A DNA stretch of 64,000 bases, taken from assembly GCF_011745365.1 (NCBI RefSeq), contig NW_024468913.1, positions 3,472,001 to 3,536,000 of the forward strand. The letters are read 5' to 3'. The DNA comes from Cryphonectria parasitica EP155 (Eukaryota > Ascomycota > Sordariomycetes > Diaporthales > Cryphonectriaceae). Within the stretch, counting starts at the first letter, position 1. Every line of letters begins with the position of its first letter. A program made the translations under genes and the position numbers. The notes below the pieces were generated by a model. It was given only the letters and a program-made list of their open reading frames with translations. It was not told the origin of the DNA and searched no databases. This document shows, one piece after another, positions 44,889 through 55,011 of this stretch.

Positions 44889-46508
44889 ATGGCTTCCACC
44901 ACGGACCTGCACCTCGCAGGCCTGGACCAGCGCGTCCTCGACGCCATCCAGAAGTCCTCGTCTGACGACATCCCGTTCCGGGCCACGATGCGCCACGCCC
45001 ACAGCACCTGGGCGCGCACCTTCACCTGTGCCCCCGAGCTCTACATTCGCCCTCGCTCCGTGGCCGAGGTCCAGAAGGCCGTCAACCTTGCCCGCGTCTG
45101 CCGACGCCGCATCACCACCACCGGCGCCGGCCACTCCCCCTCCGACATCACCTGCACCTCGTCGTGGCTCGTCAACCTCGACGATCTTCGCGCCATCCTC
45201 GGTCACGACGAGAAGACGGGCGTCGTTCACTTCCAGGCCGGCATCCGCCTCTGGCAGCTCGGCGAGGAGCTGGACCGCATGGGCCTCGCCATGCCCAACC
45301 TGGGCTCCATCAACGAGCAGTCCGCCGCCGGCGTCATCTCCACCGGCACCCACGGCTCTTCCCTGCACCATGCCCTCATCTCCCAGTCCATCGTCGAGCT
45401 TGCCATCGTCACCGCCGACGGTCGCCTGCGTACCTGCTCGCGCGACCGCGACAATGACCTCTTCCGCGCCGCCCTGCTCTCGCTTGGCGCCCTCGGCATC
45501 ATCGTTGAGATCAAGTTTCAGACGGTCCCTGCCTATTCGCTGCGGTGGCACCAGACGATCGACTCGGACGCAGTTATCCTGCGCGACTGGGACACCACTC
45601 TCTGGGACCGCGGCCATTTTGTCCGCGTCTGGTGGTTCCCGCACACGCGCCGCTCCGTCGTCTGGGCCGCCAACATCACGGACGAGGCCCACTACGATCA
45701 GCCTGCCTCGTGGTACGACGGCGTCCTCGGCTACTACGTCTACCACAACCTGCTGTGGCTGGCGCAGTACGTCCCCTCCATCCTGCCCGCCGTCGAGCGC
45801 TTCGTCTTCGGCATGCAGTATGGCTTCGCCGACGGCACCACCACCTCGGCCGTCCAGCCCCAGCGCAAGGCCCTGCTCATGAACTGCCTCTACAGCCAGT
45901 ACGTTAACGAGTGGGCCATTCCCCTGCATAAGGGCCCCGAGGCCCTGCGCCGGCTGTCGTGCTGGCTGAACCACCTGCAGCCGGGCGATCGCGACTACTG
46001 CGAGCACGGTATCCCCTTCTCCAGCGAGGGCTTGTACGTGCACGCGCCCCTCGAGGTCCGCGTCACCGACACCTCACGCTTCCTGGCCAACACGGACGGC
46101 ACCGGCCTGGAGCAGAGGCCCTTTCTCGACCCGACCTGCCGCGACGGGCCCACCTTGTATCTCAACGCCACCCTGTACCGGCCCTACGACCTTGAGCCGC
46201 CGTGCCTGGACCGGTACTATCAGGCCTTCGAGTGGCTGATGCGCGACCTGGACGGCCGGCCGCACTGGGCCAAGAACTTTGCTACCGTGACCACAGCTGA
46301 CGTCGAGGGTTGGTACGGCGCCGACCTGGACGCCTGGAGGGCTGTGCGAGACATGGCAGACCCGAGAGGTATGTTTGCGGGGAGCTGGCACCGGCGGACG
46401 GTGCTCGGCGGCGCAGCAGCGTTGCCGCTCGAGGAGAGGGAGGAAGGGAGGATGCTGAGGAGGGGACGAGGCTGGTTCTGGAGTGGGAGGAAGGAGATTA
46501 CATCATGA
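44889..46508 (+). CDS. alo1: D-arabinono-1,4-lactone oxidase (erythroascorbate synthesis)
   Basis: An intronless frame of 539 residues; I start at the ATG at 44889, which sits in a good ACCATGG context, since the upstream extension has no ATG. The enzyme oxidises D-arabinono-1,4-lactone to D-erythroascorbate with release of hydrogen peroxide, the last step of the fungal ascorbate-analogue pathway, in the outer mitochondrial membrane. The FAD-binding PCMH domain spans about residues 45-220 and includes GAGHSPSD, with His82 at the position of covalent FAD attachment in this family, and later GVISTGTHGSSL. The ALO C-terminal domain follows, with hydrophobic YYVYHNLLWLAQYVPSILPA (possible membrane contact) and the near-terminal signature GRPHWAKNF. 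Codon use is extremely GC-ending, which produces long open frames on the other strand. Length and motifs match the family. Confidence 0.95.
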   Translation: MASTTDLHLAGLDQRVLDAIQKSSSDDIPFRATMRHAHSTWARTFTCAPELYIRPRSVAEVQKAVNLARVCRRRITTTGAGHSPSDITCTSSWLVNLDDLRAILGHDEKTGVVHFQAGIRLWQLGEELDRMGLAMPNLGSINEQSAAGVISTGTHGSSLHHALISQSIVELAIVTADGRLRTCSRDRDNDLFRAALLSLGALGIIVEIKFQTVPAYSLRWHQTIDSDAVILRDWDTTLWDRGHFVRVWWFPHTRRSVVWAANITDEAHYDQPASWYDGVLGYYVYHNLLWLAQYVPSILPAVERFVFGMQYGFADGTTTSAVQPQRKALLMNCLYSQYVNEWAIPLHKGPEALRRLSCWLNHLQPGDRDYCEHGIPFSSEGLYVHAPLEVRVTDTSRFLANTDGTGLEQRPFLDPTCRDGPTLYLNATLYRPYDLEPPCLDRYYQAFEWLMRDLDGRPHWAKNFATVTTADVEGWYGADLDAWRAVRDMADPRGMFAGSWHRRTVLGGAAALPLEEREEGRMLRRGRGWFWSGRKEITS

Positions 46509-47181
46509 TGATTATGATGATGGTGTCGATGATGACGATGACTTGCGAAGGAAGAAACAGGAAGACGACAAAAGGAGGAAAGAAGGTTTAGAATCGGTAG
46601 ATATGTTCTTTCTCTCTTCTTTTCTTTTCGTCCATCGTTTTCTTTTTTTTTCTTTTGTCATTTTATGATGAGCGGAATGGCATGTCACGGTTCAAGAATT
46701 CCGAAAGGCTCCCCCTTTCCCCCTCTTTTTCTGAGCATCTCACATGATCTTTCTGCATCTGCGAGTATGGGGTGATGTGGAATCTCTCGAGTGAGCGGGG
46801 AGAGCCCCAGCAGCCACCGTGCACACAGTATCATTCTCAACACCCATCTTACTCTGGTCTTGATCGTGAATCCGAGATTGAAGGGGGAAAAAGTGAAAAC
46901 ACATACAAACCCAGACAAACACACATGTTTACACATAAGACATCATCAAGGAAATCGGCATGCCATGTCTTTCAAATTTCTATACAAATATTGGGTATCT
47001 AAACTCTCTTTCTCTCTTTCTTTGTTTCTCCTCCTCTCCTCACATGGGGAGATGATGCTGAATAAAAAAAAACAGTACATAATGCGAGCAAATGCGTCAT
47101 AAATATTAGAGATTATGCGCAGCATAGCCCTACCTCTTCTAGAGGTATCTTTCCCCCTTGTTCTTTTTTGCTTTTTCCAGC
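46509..47181. other. Intergenic between convergent genes
   Basis: About 670 bp with T-rich and A-rich stretches; it contains the 3' ends of the lactone oxidase and permease genes. Nothing else is visible. Confidence 0.5.
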
Positions 47182-47900
47182 TCACCTCACTGGGTGTCGC
47201 CTCGTGGGACAGTCTGGACAACCGCACACAGCTCGCCTTCGCACGGTCGGGCAGGCCCTACACCCACACGTGGCAGTGATGGTTATCTCTGGGCGATGGA
47301 CAGTATTGTTGTCTGGCTCATGCCTCCTGTCCTCCTCATCGTCGTCATCGCCGTCGTCGTTATCCTCGTCCTCATCAGTCTCGACGCCACAGCAAGGAGG
47401 AGGCTGCCGCCCTGCCGCTGCCTTCGTCCTCAACATCATCACCTTCTCAGCGCCATCTCCACCTTCGCCTTCCTCCTCCCTAAGCCTCCACCAGAGCCAG
47501 TACACAGCCCCGAGCCCCAAAACACCAAGGCTCGTAGCCGGATACGCCCAGCTAGGGAACTCATTGCCCACATCGGTTGCGACGCCCCCTCGAGGGGGAA
47601 CCCATGGCAGCACCAGCAACAAACAGTTGGTGGCCGCAAACAGGACGACGGCAAAGCGTGGCGCCCGGCAGGGTGATGACCAGCGCTCGGAGGGGGTGGT
47701 ATGTAGGTACAGGAGGCCTAGCGATACGGCGACGCTGATGACAGACACGGGGTATCCGCCTATGTCGACGAGGAAGTTGAAGATCCGACCTGGCGGGGGA
47801 AGGACAATGGCTGCTGTGGAGACAACCCAGTGTAGGAGAAGACCGCGGACAGGGGCTGTGGAGCGAGGACGGCGGGTCTTGCTTGGGCTCGAGGACCGTC

Positions 47901-47941
<41 letters not shown>

Positions 47942-49509
47942 CTTGTCGTCATCAAGCTGGTGTTAGAGGACGAGGAGGAGTTGGTGGTGGTTGTAGTTGT
48001 AGTTGCCCAGAAGGACGGCAGCACGCCCTCACGCGCCAGCTCCTCATTGACGCGAGCCTGGGCAAAGCTGGTGGCGGCAATGTTGCCCGCAGCAGTGACG
48101 ACGACAAACAGCGGAAGGATGCGCGCCCCAGCTCCATCTCCAAAGACTTTGCGGAAGAACACAGCAGCGACCACCTCACCGGCAGAACGAAACTCATCCT
48201 TGTCGACGACCAGAAAGAAAGCGGTGGTCGTGGCAAGGTAAGCAGCACTGACGAGGCCCAAGGCGATCGGGGCAGCAACACGCAGGGTACGAACGGGGTC
48301 GCGCACGTCGGACAGCACCTGGTTGGCAGTGCTGTAGCCCCGAAAACAATACAGCACCTTGAGCAGGGCAGTGGCGTAGTCGTAGGGCTGGACAGACGAG
48401 CCCTCCCAGACGGCGTGGAAGTTGCGCTGGGCGGTGGACGTGGGCACATCACCTGCCATGGCCAGGTCGACGCGACGGGCCTCGAGCACGGCGGTCTCAC
48501 GCTCGGAGCCCACGCCCATGAGGCCACCTGCGACGCCTGACACCACCACGACCGCGAGGATGAGCATCTTGGCCGCGCCGAGGGTGTTGATGAGGGCCAG
48601 ACCCACGCGCGGGTGGCGGGCCTGGAGGTAACACAGCATGGTCACGGCGGCCACGGCAATAGCGCGAACGTTCCAGGCGTTCTCCTTGGCGCCCGTCACG
48701 TACAGCGCGTGCTCGCCCAGCACGATGGCGTTGGGCGTCGAGAAGCCCAGCAGCACGACGTACGACATGAACATGCACGTGGCCAGCATGTACGGTCTGC
48801 GGAAGATGCGCTCCAGGTAGACCTTCTCGCCTCCGGAGCGGGGCATGGCCGTGCCCAGGTCCAGGTACACGGCGAGGCCGCAGAAGGAGATGAGCGCCCC
48901 CACGACCCAGAGGAGGAGGGTCATGCCCACAGAGCCCACGCCCGAGAAGATGGCGCTCGGGATCGAGTAGGCGCCTACGCCCATTGTCTTGCCGACTATG
49001 ATGTTGATGGCCGACAGGACGCCCAGCTTGCCGTCGTCGACACGGCCGCCATGACGAAAGATGGAGGTAGAGAGAGGTGGAAGGCCGGGGGAGTGGGGGA
49101 GAAACCAGGTCGAGTCTGTAGGAGACTCGACTTCTGTGCTGGAGGAGGAGGAGGAGGAGGAGGAGGAGGAGTCGTTGTCGTTGTCGTCGTCGTCTATGAC
49201 AAAGGCAGCGTAGTCATGCTTTTCGCTCAGCCGTGACGAGGGGGATGGTCTCGTGGCACCACCGCCGGCCAGGGCTGACCTTGGTGTTGGTGGTTCCAGG
49301 TACGTCGAGCCATGTCTTGTGGTGTAGTGTTGACGGTGCGCAGAGGGAGACAGTTGTTTAGGTCCTCCAAAGGCGGAGGAGGAGGAGGAGGGGGTTTTGG
49401 GCGAACGGCAGGACAATGTGAAGGAGTTTCTCGAGGGGGAAGCGGCCGAGGAGAAGGCAGTTAGGTTCCTGAAGGAGGCGTTTTGGAGGTTGAGTGATGG
49501 TGGGGCCAT
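47182..49509 (-). CDS. High-affinity methionine permease (MUP1-like, APC/LAT family)
   Basis: An intronless frame of 775 residues from the first ATG; the open frame extends 44 codons further without one. The cytosolic N-tail (about 1-160) is Ser/Pro-rich with a serine run after DDDDNDND. The transport core starts at KLGVLSAINIIVGKTMGVGA, helix 1 of the MUP1 family with its broken-helix glycine motif, and includes the conserved GLAVYLDLGTAMPRSGGEKVYLERIF loop in helix 3, then YCFRGYSTANQVLSDVRDPV in the helix 6 region. It is predicted to import methionine (or cysteine) with protons at the plasma membrane. A cytosolic loop carries about 13 glutamines from a CAG repeat (near residue 523). The tail has an acidic run then two CGCxxCPT motifs. 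At 775 residues it is longer than yeast MUP1 (574), because of the tails and loop. Confidence 0.9.
47904..47941. repeat. CAG/CTG repeat encoding poly-Gln in the methionine permease
   Basis: Thirteen perfect units; on the coding strand they read CAG and place a polyglutamine run in a cytosolic loop of the permease. Confidence 0.92.
49138..49171. repeat. GGA trinucleotide repeat encoding poly-Ser in the methionine permease
   Basis: About eleven GGA units; on the coding strand they give a serine run in the N-terminal tail of the permease, next to an acidic stretch. Confidence 0.9.
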
Positions 49510-52408
49510 GGTCGGTCGATATGATGGCGCGGTGGCCGTGGGTGAGGGAGGTGGTGATGTGATGATGCTGTGGCGCTGGTCGCACCATGGGGCAAAAGAA
49601 GGTGGGGGGGGGGGGGGAATGCTAAAACTCGCTCTGAGCAAGTTTCCCGATATGGAGCCTCCTCGAATGATCCGGCGTCCTTTTCTATGCAGCCATATGA
49701 GGAAAGGAAGGAGAAGAACACAATCGGAATAATACCAAAGTGGAGGGGCCCTCTAGACTCCTCGTCTAAAACAAACTGGAGAAGAAGAAGAAGAAAAAAA
49801 AGGAGATGTGGAATAATGGAACAATGCAGTCTACGCTTTATGAAAAAGAGGTATATCAAACACCAAAGACAGCATCACCAAAAGGAGGATGAATGCCAAG
49901 CAAGCAAAGAAGTAGAGGAGGAAGTGAGGAGCACGGATGGGAGCATTAATGAACCAGACGAAGAAAAACACTTTCAGGTTGAATCAAAACCTGGTCCGCC
50001 GTTCATCTTGATACGTAGATAGTACATCTACCTATGGTACACATCACAAAACAGACTTGCCATGTACTACCTTGGGAGAGGAGATGGCGAGAACAACACA
50101 CGTACGCAACGACCGAGTGCCGATCCTTCCTCCTCCGCCCACCCCCATGTAAACTGGGGGAATGACTGGTAAACGGTTCACCCGGTCTGAACCAACAAGA
50201 TGTGGGGTTTCTGTTCCTTCTCTTTTGCTTTTGCTCGGGGCGGCCTCGAAATAACGCAGCCGCAAGGTTAGAAGGGGGGGGGGGGGGAAGAGGGAAAAAC
50301 TACATACACAAACCCCCCATCGTTGCGCATGCCGTCTGGACAAGGAATTGTGTGAAACAGTGACAACCCGGAAGCGGTGGAGGGAGGACGTCGAGATCCA
50401 CACTAAACTTGATTGGGGGGCCTCCAAAACGGGGTTTTGTGGGGGGGGGGGGGGCACCTTGTATTATACTGGACCTCTCTCTCTCTCTCTCTCTGACAAG
50501 CTTTCGGGAACCCCAGATGCTAAGAGGTCATAAGCACATTTGCTTACTTGTGGGGAGGGGTGGGCCCCAGGGAAAGAAAGAAAGAAAAAAAAGAAAAGAA
50601 TAGGTAACAGGATGAAAGAAGTAGGGCCCCACAACCATGACCAAGCCTTCCCGCTCACACGGGCTTTGAGCTGCGACGTGCCCGTTCTGACGCTGAAACG
50701 AGCGTGTGCCAGGGCAGCGGAGACCAAAAAAAAAAAAAAAAAAAAAACCTGGAGGAGACGCACATGGGTTTTTTTTTTGGTTTTTTTTTTGGTTGGTTGG
50801 TTTGTATGTTTAGGGGGCGCGGCACATGCTCGTTTCGAAAGAAGAAAAAGGGAAAAAAAAAGTTCAGAGTGGACGACGGATCGTCGCTGGTCCATGCCGA
50901 CTCGAGAGATGGGATAGCCGCTGGGCTTTGGGTTGCAGGTTTCAGTCTGGATGACGATCTCACCTCTTTGTGTCTTATCTTTTGGGTTTGTAAGGTATTT
51001 CTTGACAGAGGTATCGGTGAGGAAATGTTACTGGCAGACAGACCAATTTATCCTGGTGACATTCAAGGTTCCTTGCAGCCGCTCTTGACAGTACTCGATC
51101 GCAGACTGTTGTTTTTTCTTTCTTTTTTCTCTGCTAACAACCTACCATACCTCCCCCTCCCCCCTTCCTTCCCTCAGTGTATTGTAATAATATTGAATGC
51201 TTCAACTCAAGTTATAAAAGTCCTAGTCCACGCGGCTTTGTCGCGCAAGGGGTCTCCGACTCGTCTCGCTACTGACACCGTGAACTTGTCTTTCTTCTTC
51301 GGATGAAATCTGACCTACAGGCTTTGAGACCGTTCACACATATCGATTCGGCGATCTTTTTTTTTTTTTTTTTTGAGATCGAACTGGCCCACTCGCCACG
51401 TAGCCAAGACTTGTCAAAGAAAATTGGAATAATTCAAAAATTGGACAGACAGTTCCGTTTGAAAGGGGGGGGGGGGTCAAATAGGACGGACGTACCTTGA
51501 CCCAGGGGGGTGAGGGCAGACAGATGCAGATGGGAAGAATGGGACCGGGGCGACTGTCCGTGTGTACCCGAAGGCTGACATGGTGGACCAAATCCATCCT
51601 TTGCATCAACAACATGCAATAAAAGCCAGTCAAGTCACTCTTCCTGTATATGATTTCTTACACGATGCTGCACGAATAAGGACAAAGAGCGTGGAGAAGA
51701 AGGAAGAAAAAAGAGTGGGAATAATCTTGCCGTGTTGCCGATAAATTCTTGGGCAAAAAGGCCCCAAAAGGTATCGGTAAATAGCCCGGACCCGAGCCGG
51801 CGAGGCTCTCATCCAAGCATGTGCCGCCAAATAACGTCGTCCCCCTTCGGCTCCTTTTTTCTTCTTCGGCCTTGGAGGTTCAACTGGTCGGTGTGAGAGT
51901 TTTAGAGAAGTATGTGGAGTTTTTGTGAGATGATCGGAATACTTTGTTGTGGGCCTTTGTGTCGGATTCAATAATGTAAGGACCAGTCCGAACAGGCAGA
52001 CCGATGCCTACCAACCATCCTACATGTCGGATATTGGGCGTTCGGTACGTCGGTGATTGGTGATTTCCACGATGACGATGTAGAAAGCAAGAACAGCGGT
52101 TTGCAGATGACGAAGTGGATGAGGTGAGAGGATCCAGAAGCATGCCTTTGATTATACTGCAGCTCAAGATTAATTAGTCTACATCCAACTGAAGGATCGT
52201 CCTCCACACAGCGGTGTGGGCCTCTTCCTTTTGACTGTGAACAAACACACACACAGAGAGAGAGAGAGAGAGGTTGTAGAGAGAGCACAAGTATGGCCTT
52301 TTCACCATGCTACTCCTCGGTAGTACCAAGCAATGGGACGCTCTTGTCTGCATGAACTGCAAAATTTTAGGCCACCAAGGACTGCCAATGGAGGAGACTT
52401 ACTGGTAG
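49510..52408. other. Gene-poor region with many homopolymer runs
   Basis: About 2.9 kb without a supportable gene. It holds G runs near 49606, 50276-50287, 50440-50452 and 51464, an A run at 50726-50747, a T run near 51358-51374, CT and GA repeats near 50475 and 52258, and GTTTT-type stretches near 50770-50800. The left end is the promoter of the methionine permease gene. Confidence 0.55.
50726..50747. repeat. A homopolymer run
   Basis: Twenty-two A residues in non-coding DNA, followed within 40 bases by long T runs. Confidence 0.85.
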
Positions 52409-53848
52409 CTATTTCCAGAATATCGTGCCCTCCATCAACCTCCTGGCCGTTCTGTATACGGCTGCACTCTCCAATTTCCCCCCAGCATCATACTTGGCAT
52501 CAACCTTGAGCAGACCAGTAGGGTGGGACACCTCCAGACCACCCACCCTCCTCCTCCTCCTATCCTCACTCCCTCTCGGCTCCTGCACTTGATCAAGACA
52601 CTGCTGAACAACTGACCCAGGGATATCTGCAGCCGCAGCAAGCGACAACGCTACAGTGACAGGCACGGCTCTGTGTGGCTGTCCCACAGACAAGGCTCGC
52701 ACGCAAATATCCCCTGCTGATTTCCCCCTCTTCTTCTCCTTCTCCTCGGGGCTCATCTCGCCATCATCTCGTCGTCGAAATTGAGGCACCCACACCATGG
52801 CGATTTTGGGAACGCTCTCGGGCACATCGGCTGGCTGACCCGCCAGGCCCATCCTGACCCCGGCCGCCCGCCTGATTGTGTCCAGGAGATTCATCAGGTC
52901 CAAGTCTTTCTCCATGTCCTGTGGCATGAAGCTCTTCTTGTCGTCGTCGCCCTCCTCAGGCATCTTCTGTCCAACGACCTCTTCGGCCTTGACAAACACG
53001 CACGGGTTCCCGACATCGATACACGTCGCCTGGCTACCCTCCACAGTGTCCGCCGCACGACCAGTCGGCAGCAGACGTCCTGTCCTCGACCCAGCAGGGT
53101 CCAGAAAGTCCAGCCGGACCGGTGCCGCAGTCCCAGCCACCCCGTCGATCGCAAAGTCCCCAGACGCCGCAGCCTCGCCGCCGTCGTCGACAAGGGGAAA
53201 TGTCGAGCGGATGATCTTGCCCGTGTTCGTGTTGTGGATGTTGACCACCACATCCTGACTGCCGTCGTGGTCGTTGTCGTCATGGTTGCCATGATCTCTG
53301 GCCCTCTGCGGCGTGACCATGCCGCTGTCTACGGCAAACGGCCCAATGGCGGCGCTCATGTTGCCGCAGTTGGAGCTATAGTCAACACCGCTGTCTCGTA
53401 CGCCCACGGCGGCAAAGGTATAGTCGACGTCGGCCCTCTCGCCGACCGTGGACGGGCCGACCACACAGATCTTAGACAGGCTCGAGATTCCACCGCCCAT
53501 GCCGTCAAGCTGGCGGCCGTTTTCAGCGTCAGGGCTGCCCAACACGCCGTGGAAGATGGCGGGCCATTTTTCCTTGTCTGGGGGGAGGTCCTGGGCTCTG
53601 AAGATGACGGCGCGGGAAGTTCCGCCGCGGTAGTAGGCTGCTGGGAGGCGGTTCTGTCTCATCATGCTAGTCCTGTTTCGTGTTGTGGCTGAGGAGAATG
53701 AGGATGATATCGTTGTTGTTGGGGTTGTTGGCGATGTTGCGAATGCTGCTGTTCTGGCGAGACGCGAGTGGCATGATGGCGTAACGCCGGCGGCGGCAGC
53801 GGCGAGACGGGCCCAAGGACCTGTTGGCCGCATGGAGGCCGTCGACAT
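52409..53848 (-). CDS. PrpF-like isomerase (DUF453 family)
   Basis: An intronless frame of 479 residues, starting at an ATG one codon after the open-frame head. The PrpF family isomerises aconitate-type double bonds (2-methylaconitate cis-trans isomerase, 3-methylitaconate isomerase). The core starts at LPAAYYRGGTSRAVIF (about 69-84), the family signature, followed by GSPDAENGRQLDGMGGGISSLSK and DYSSNCGNMSAAIGPFAV, the latter holding the conserved cysteine of the active-site region. The second half has the symmetric partner domain with GNPCVFVKAEEV and VSHPTGLLKVDAKY, ending RRLMEGTIFWK. The first 65 residues are rich in Arg, Ala, Ser and Thr with few acids, consistent with a mitochondrial presequence, which fits propionate or itaconate metabolism there. 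Low-complexity inserts occur around 195 and 385. Confidence 0.93.
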   Translation of the reverse strand: MSTASMRPTGPWARLAAAAAGVTPSCHSRLARTAAFATSPTTPTTTISSSFSSATTRNRTSMMRQNRLPAAYYRGGTSRAVIFRAQDLPPDKEKWPAIFHGVLGSPDAENGRQLDGMGGGISSLSKICVVGPSTVGERADVDYTFAAVGVRDSGVDYSSNCGNMSAAIGPFAVDSGMVTPQRARDHGNHDDNDHDGSQDVVVNIHNTNTGKIIRSTFPLVDDGGEAAASGDFAIDGVAGTAAPVRLDFLDPAGSRTGRLLPTGRAADTVEGSQATCIDVGNPCVFVKAEEVVGQKMPEEGDDDKKSFMPQDMEKDLDLMNLLDTIRRAAGVRMGLAGQPADVPESVPKIAMVWVPQFRRRDDGEMSPEEKEKKRGKSAGDICVRALSVGQPHRAVPVTVALSLAAAADIPGSVVQQCLDQVQEPRGSEDRRRRRVGGLEVSHPTGLLKVDAKYDAGGKLESAAVYRTARRLMEGTIFWK

Positions 53849-55011
53849 CAATGTTAGGGGGGAAAAGGCGCCGTGGTGAGAATTTTGTTGATCATGTCCA
53901 TTACACTGTCGAGAGTCGCCTGTTTTGGTAGGTGAATGTAAAGTTGATACTTGAATGCTGGAATCTGAAGACTGTCCTTCCTAGATAAACCAAATGACTT
54001 GTTTGATTATATGAAGTTGGGGTTAGGGTTGGAGACCGCCCCCCCCCCCCCCCAAAAAAAAAAAGGATGGTGAAGCATGATATCAAAATTAAATATTGAA
54101 AGGGCTCCTGGAGAGGTGTGCAGACTATTCCTATAAGCTGTCATGACAATAAGTTATTTAGCAAGCTCTGGTCTTGAGTGATCATGCGGTGATATGTGTA
54201 ACATCAGGGTTAAAAATGCTACTCGAGGAACGGACTGTGACTATTATCAAGAAATCGAACTCATTTTCATCTTGCCACAGCAGTGAAATGACATGGCTTG
54301 TCCTGCCTAAAGCCAATCAACAACCTTGAGTGGCCAAAAGTTGACACCAGCCGTTGGTGGCTGGTGATGCTGCTCCACAACGTGGAAGACCATATTGACT
54401 AAGGTAAGGCGTGGGGATAGCATCATTTGTCAGAGCAGTGCGCTTCAGTTACGATCCTGCTATAGTATAGCCAGCCCAGAATACATCGAGCTTGTATATA
54501 TAGATCAAGAGAAAAGCACTTGTCAGCGTCTCATCTGTAGTCCGTGTTGTCTCAGGTAATACATTACTAGAGAGAGCTTTTGGTTGATGGTGTTCCCTGA
54601 AAATGGAAAGTTATACAAGGCGCGTAACGTGTCGCTTCTGAGTGTCTATCATGCAGAAAGCACACTTGGAAGCCATAGACAAATTGCCTCCTCAAAACCC
54701 TTCCAGTAATCAAATGATTGACGTATCTGCGTCTTGCAGACTGGCTTAGAACCCAGTAATTTCTCATATAACAATCTTCTCAGAGTCAGTCCCCCGCTAG
54801 ATCTCAAGAGATGATGCAAGTAAGGAAGAATAATCATTATATTGGTGCATATGCATCGTGTATGGTGGTGGAAATCGACCACCAGGACCGTTTTCCCTTC
54901 AGGACAAGATGGGTATATGTATGTATATCGATGAATCAAGAACAACCTCCCAAATCAAAAGAAAACACAAACACACGACAAGTTCTGCTGCACCATTGGA
55001 ACGCTCTTCAA
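53849..55011. other. Intergenic spacer
   Basis: About 1.2 kb, AT-rich, with a C15-A11 block at 54039-54064. It must hold the promoter of the PrpF-like gene and the 3' end of the PTH11-like gene. No gene is visible. Confidence 0.5.
54039..54064. repeat. C15-A11 homopolymer junction
   Basis: Fifteen C residues are followed directly by eleven A residues, about 190 bp upstream of the PrpF-like gene. Confidence 0.85.

Noticed and set aside
44106..46043. A 645-codon open frame on the minus strand, opposite the lactone oxidase gene
   Set aside because: It mirrors the GC-ending codons of the real gene, has no domain, and the plus-strand protein has clear family motifs.
52781..53692. A 303-codon plus-strand frame opposite the PrpF-like gene
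   Set aside because: Shadow of a GC-rich gene; no domain and no splice or start support.
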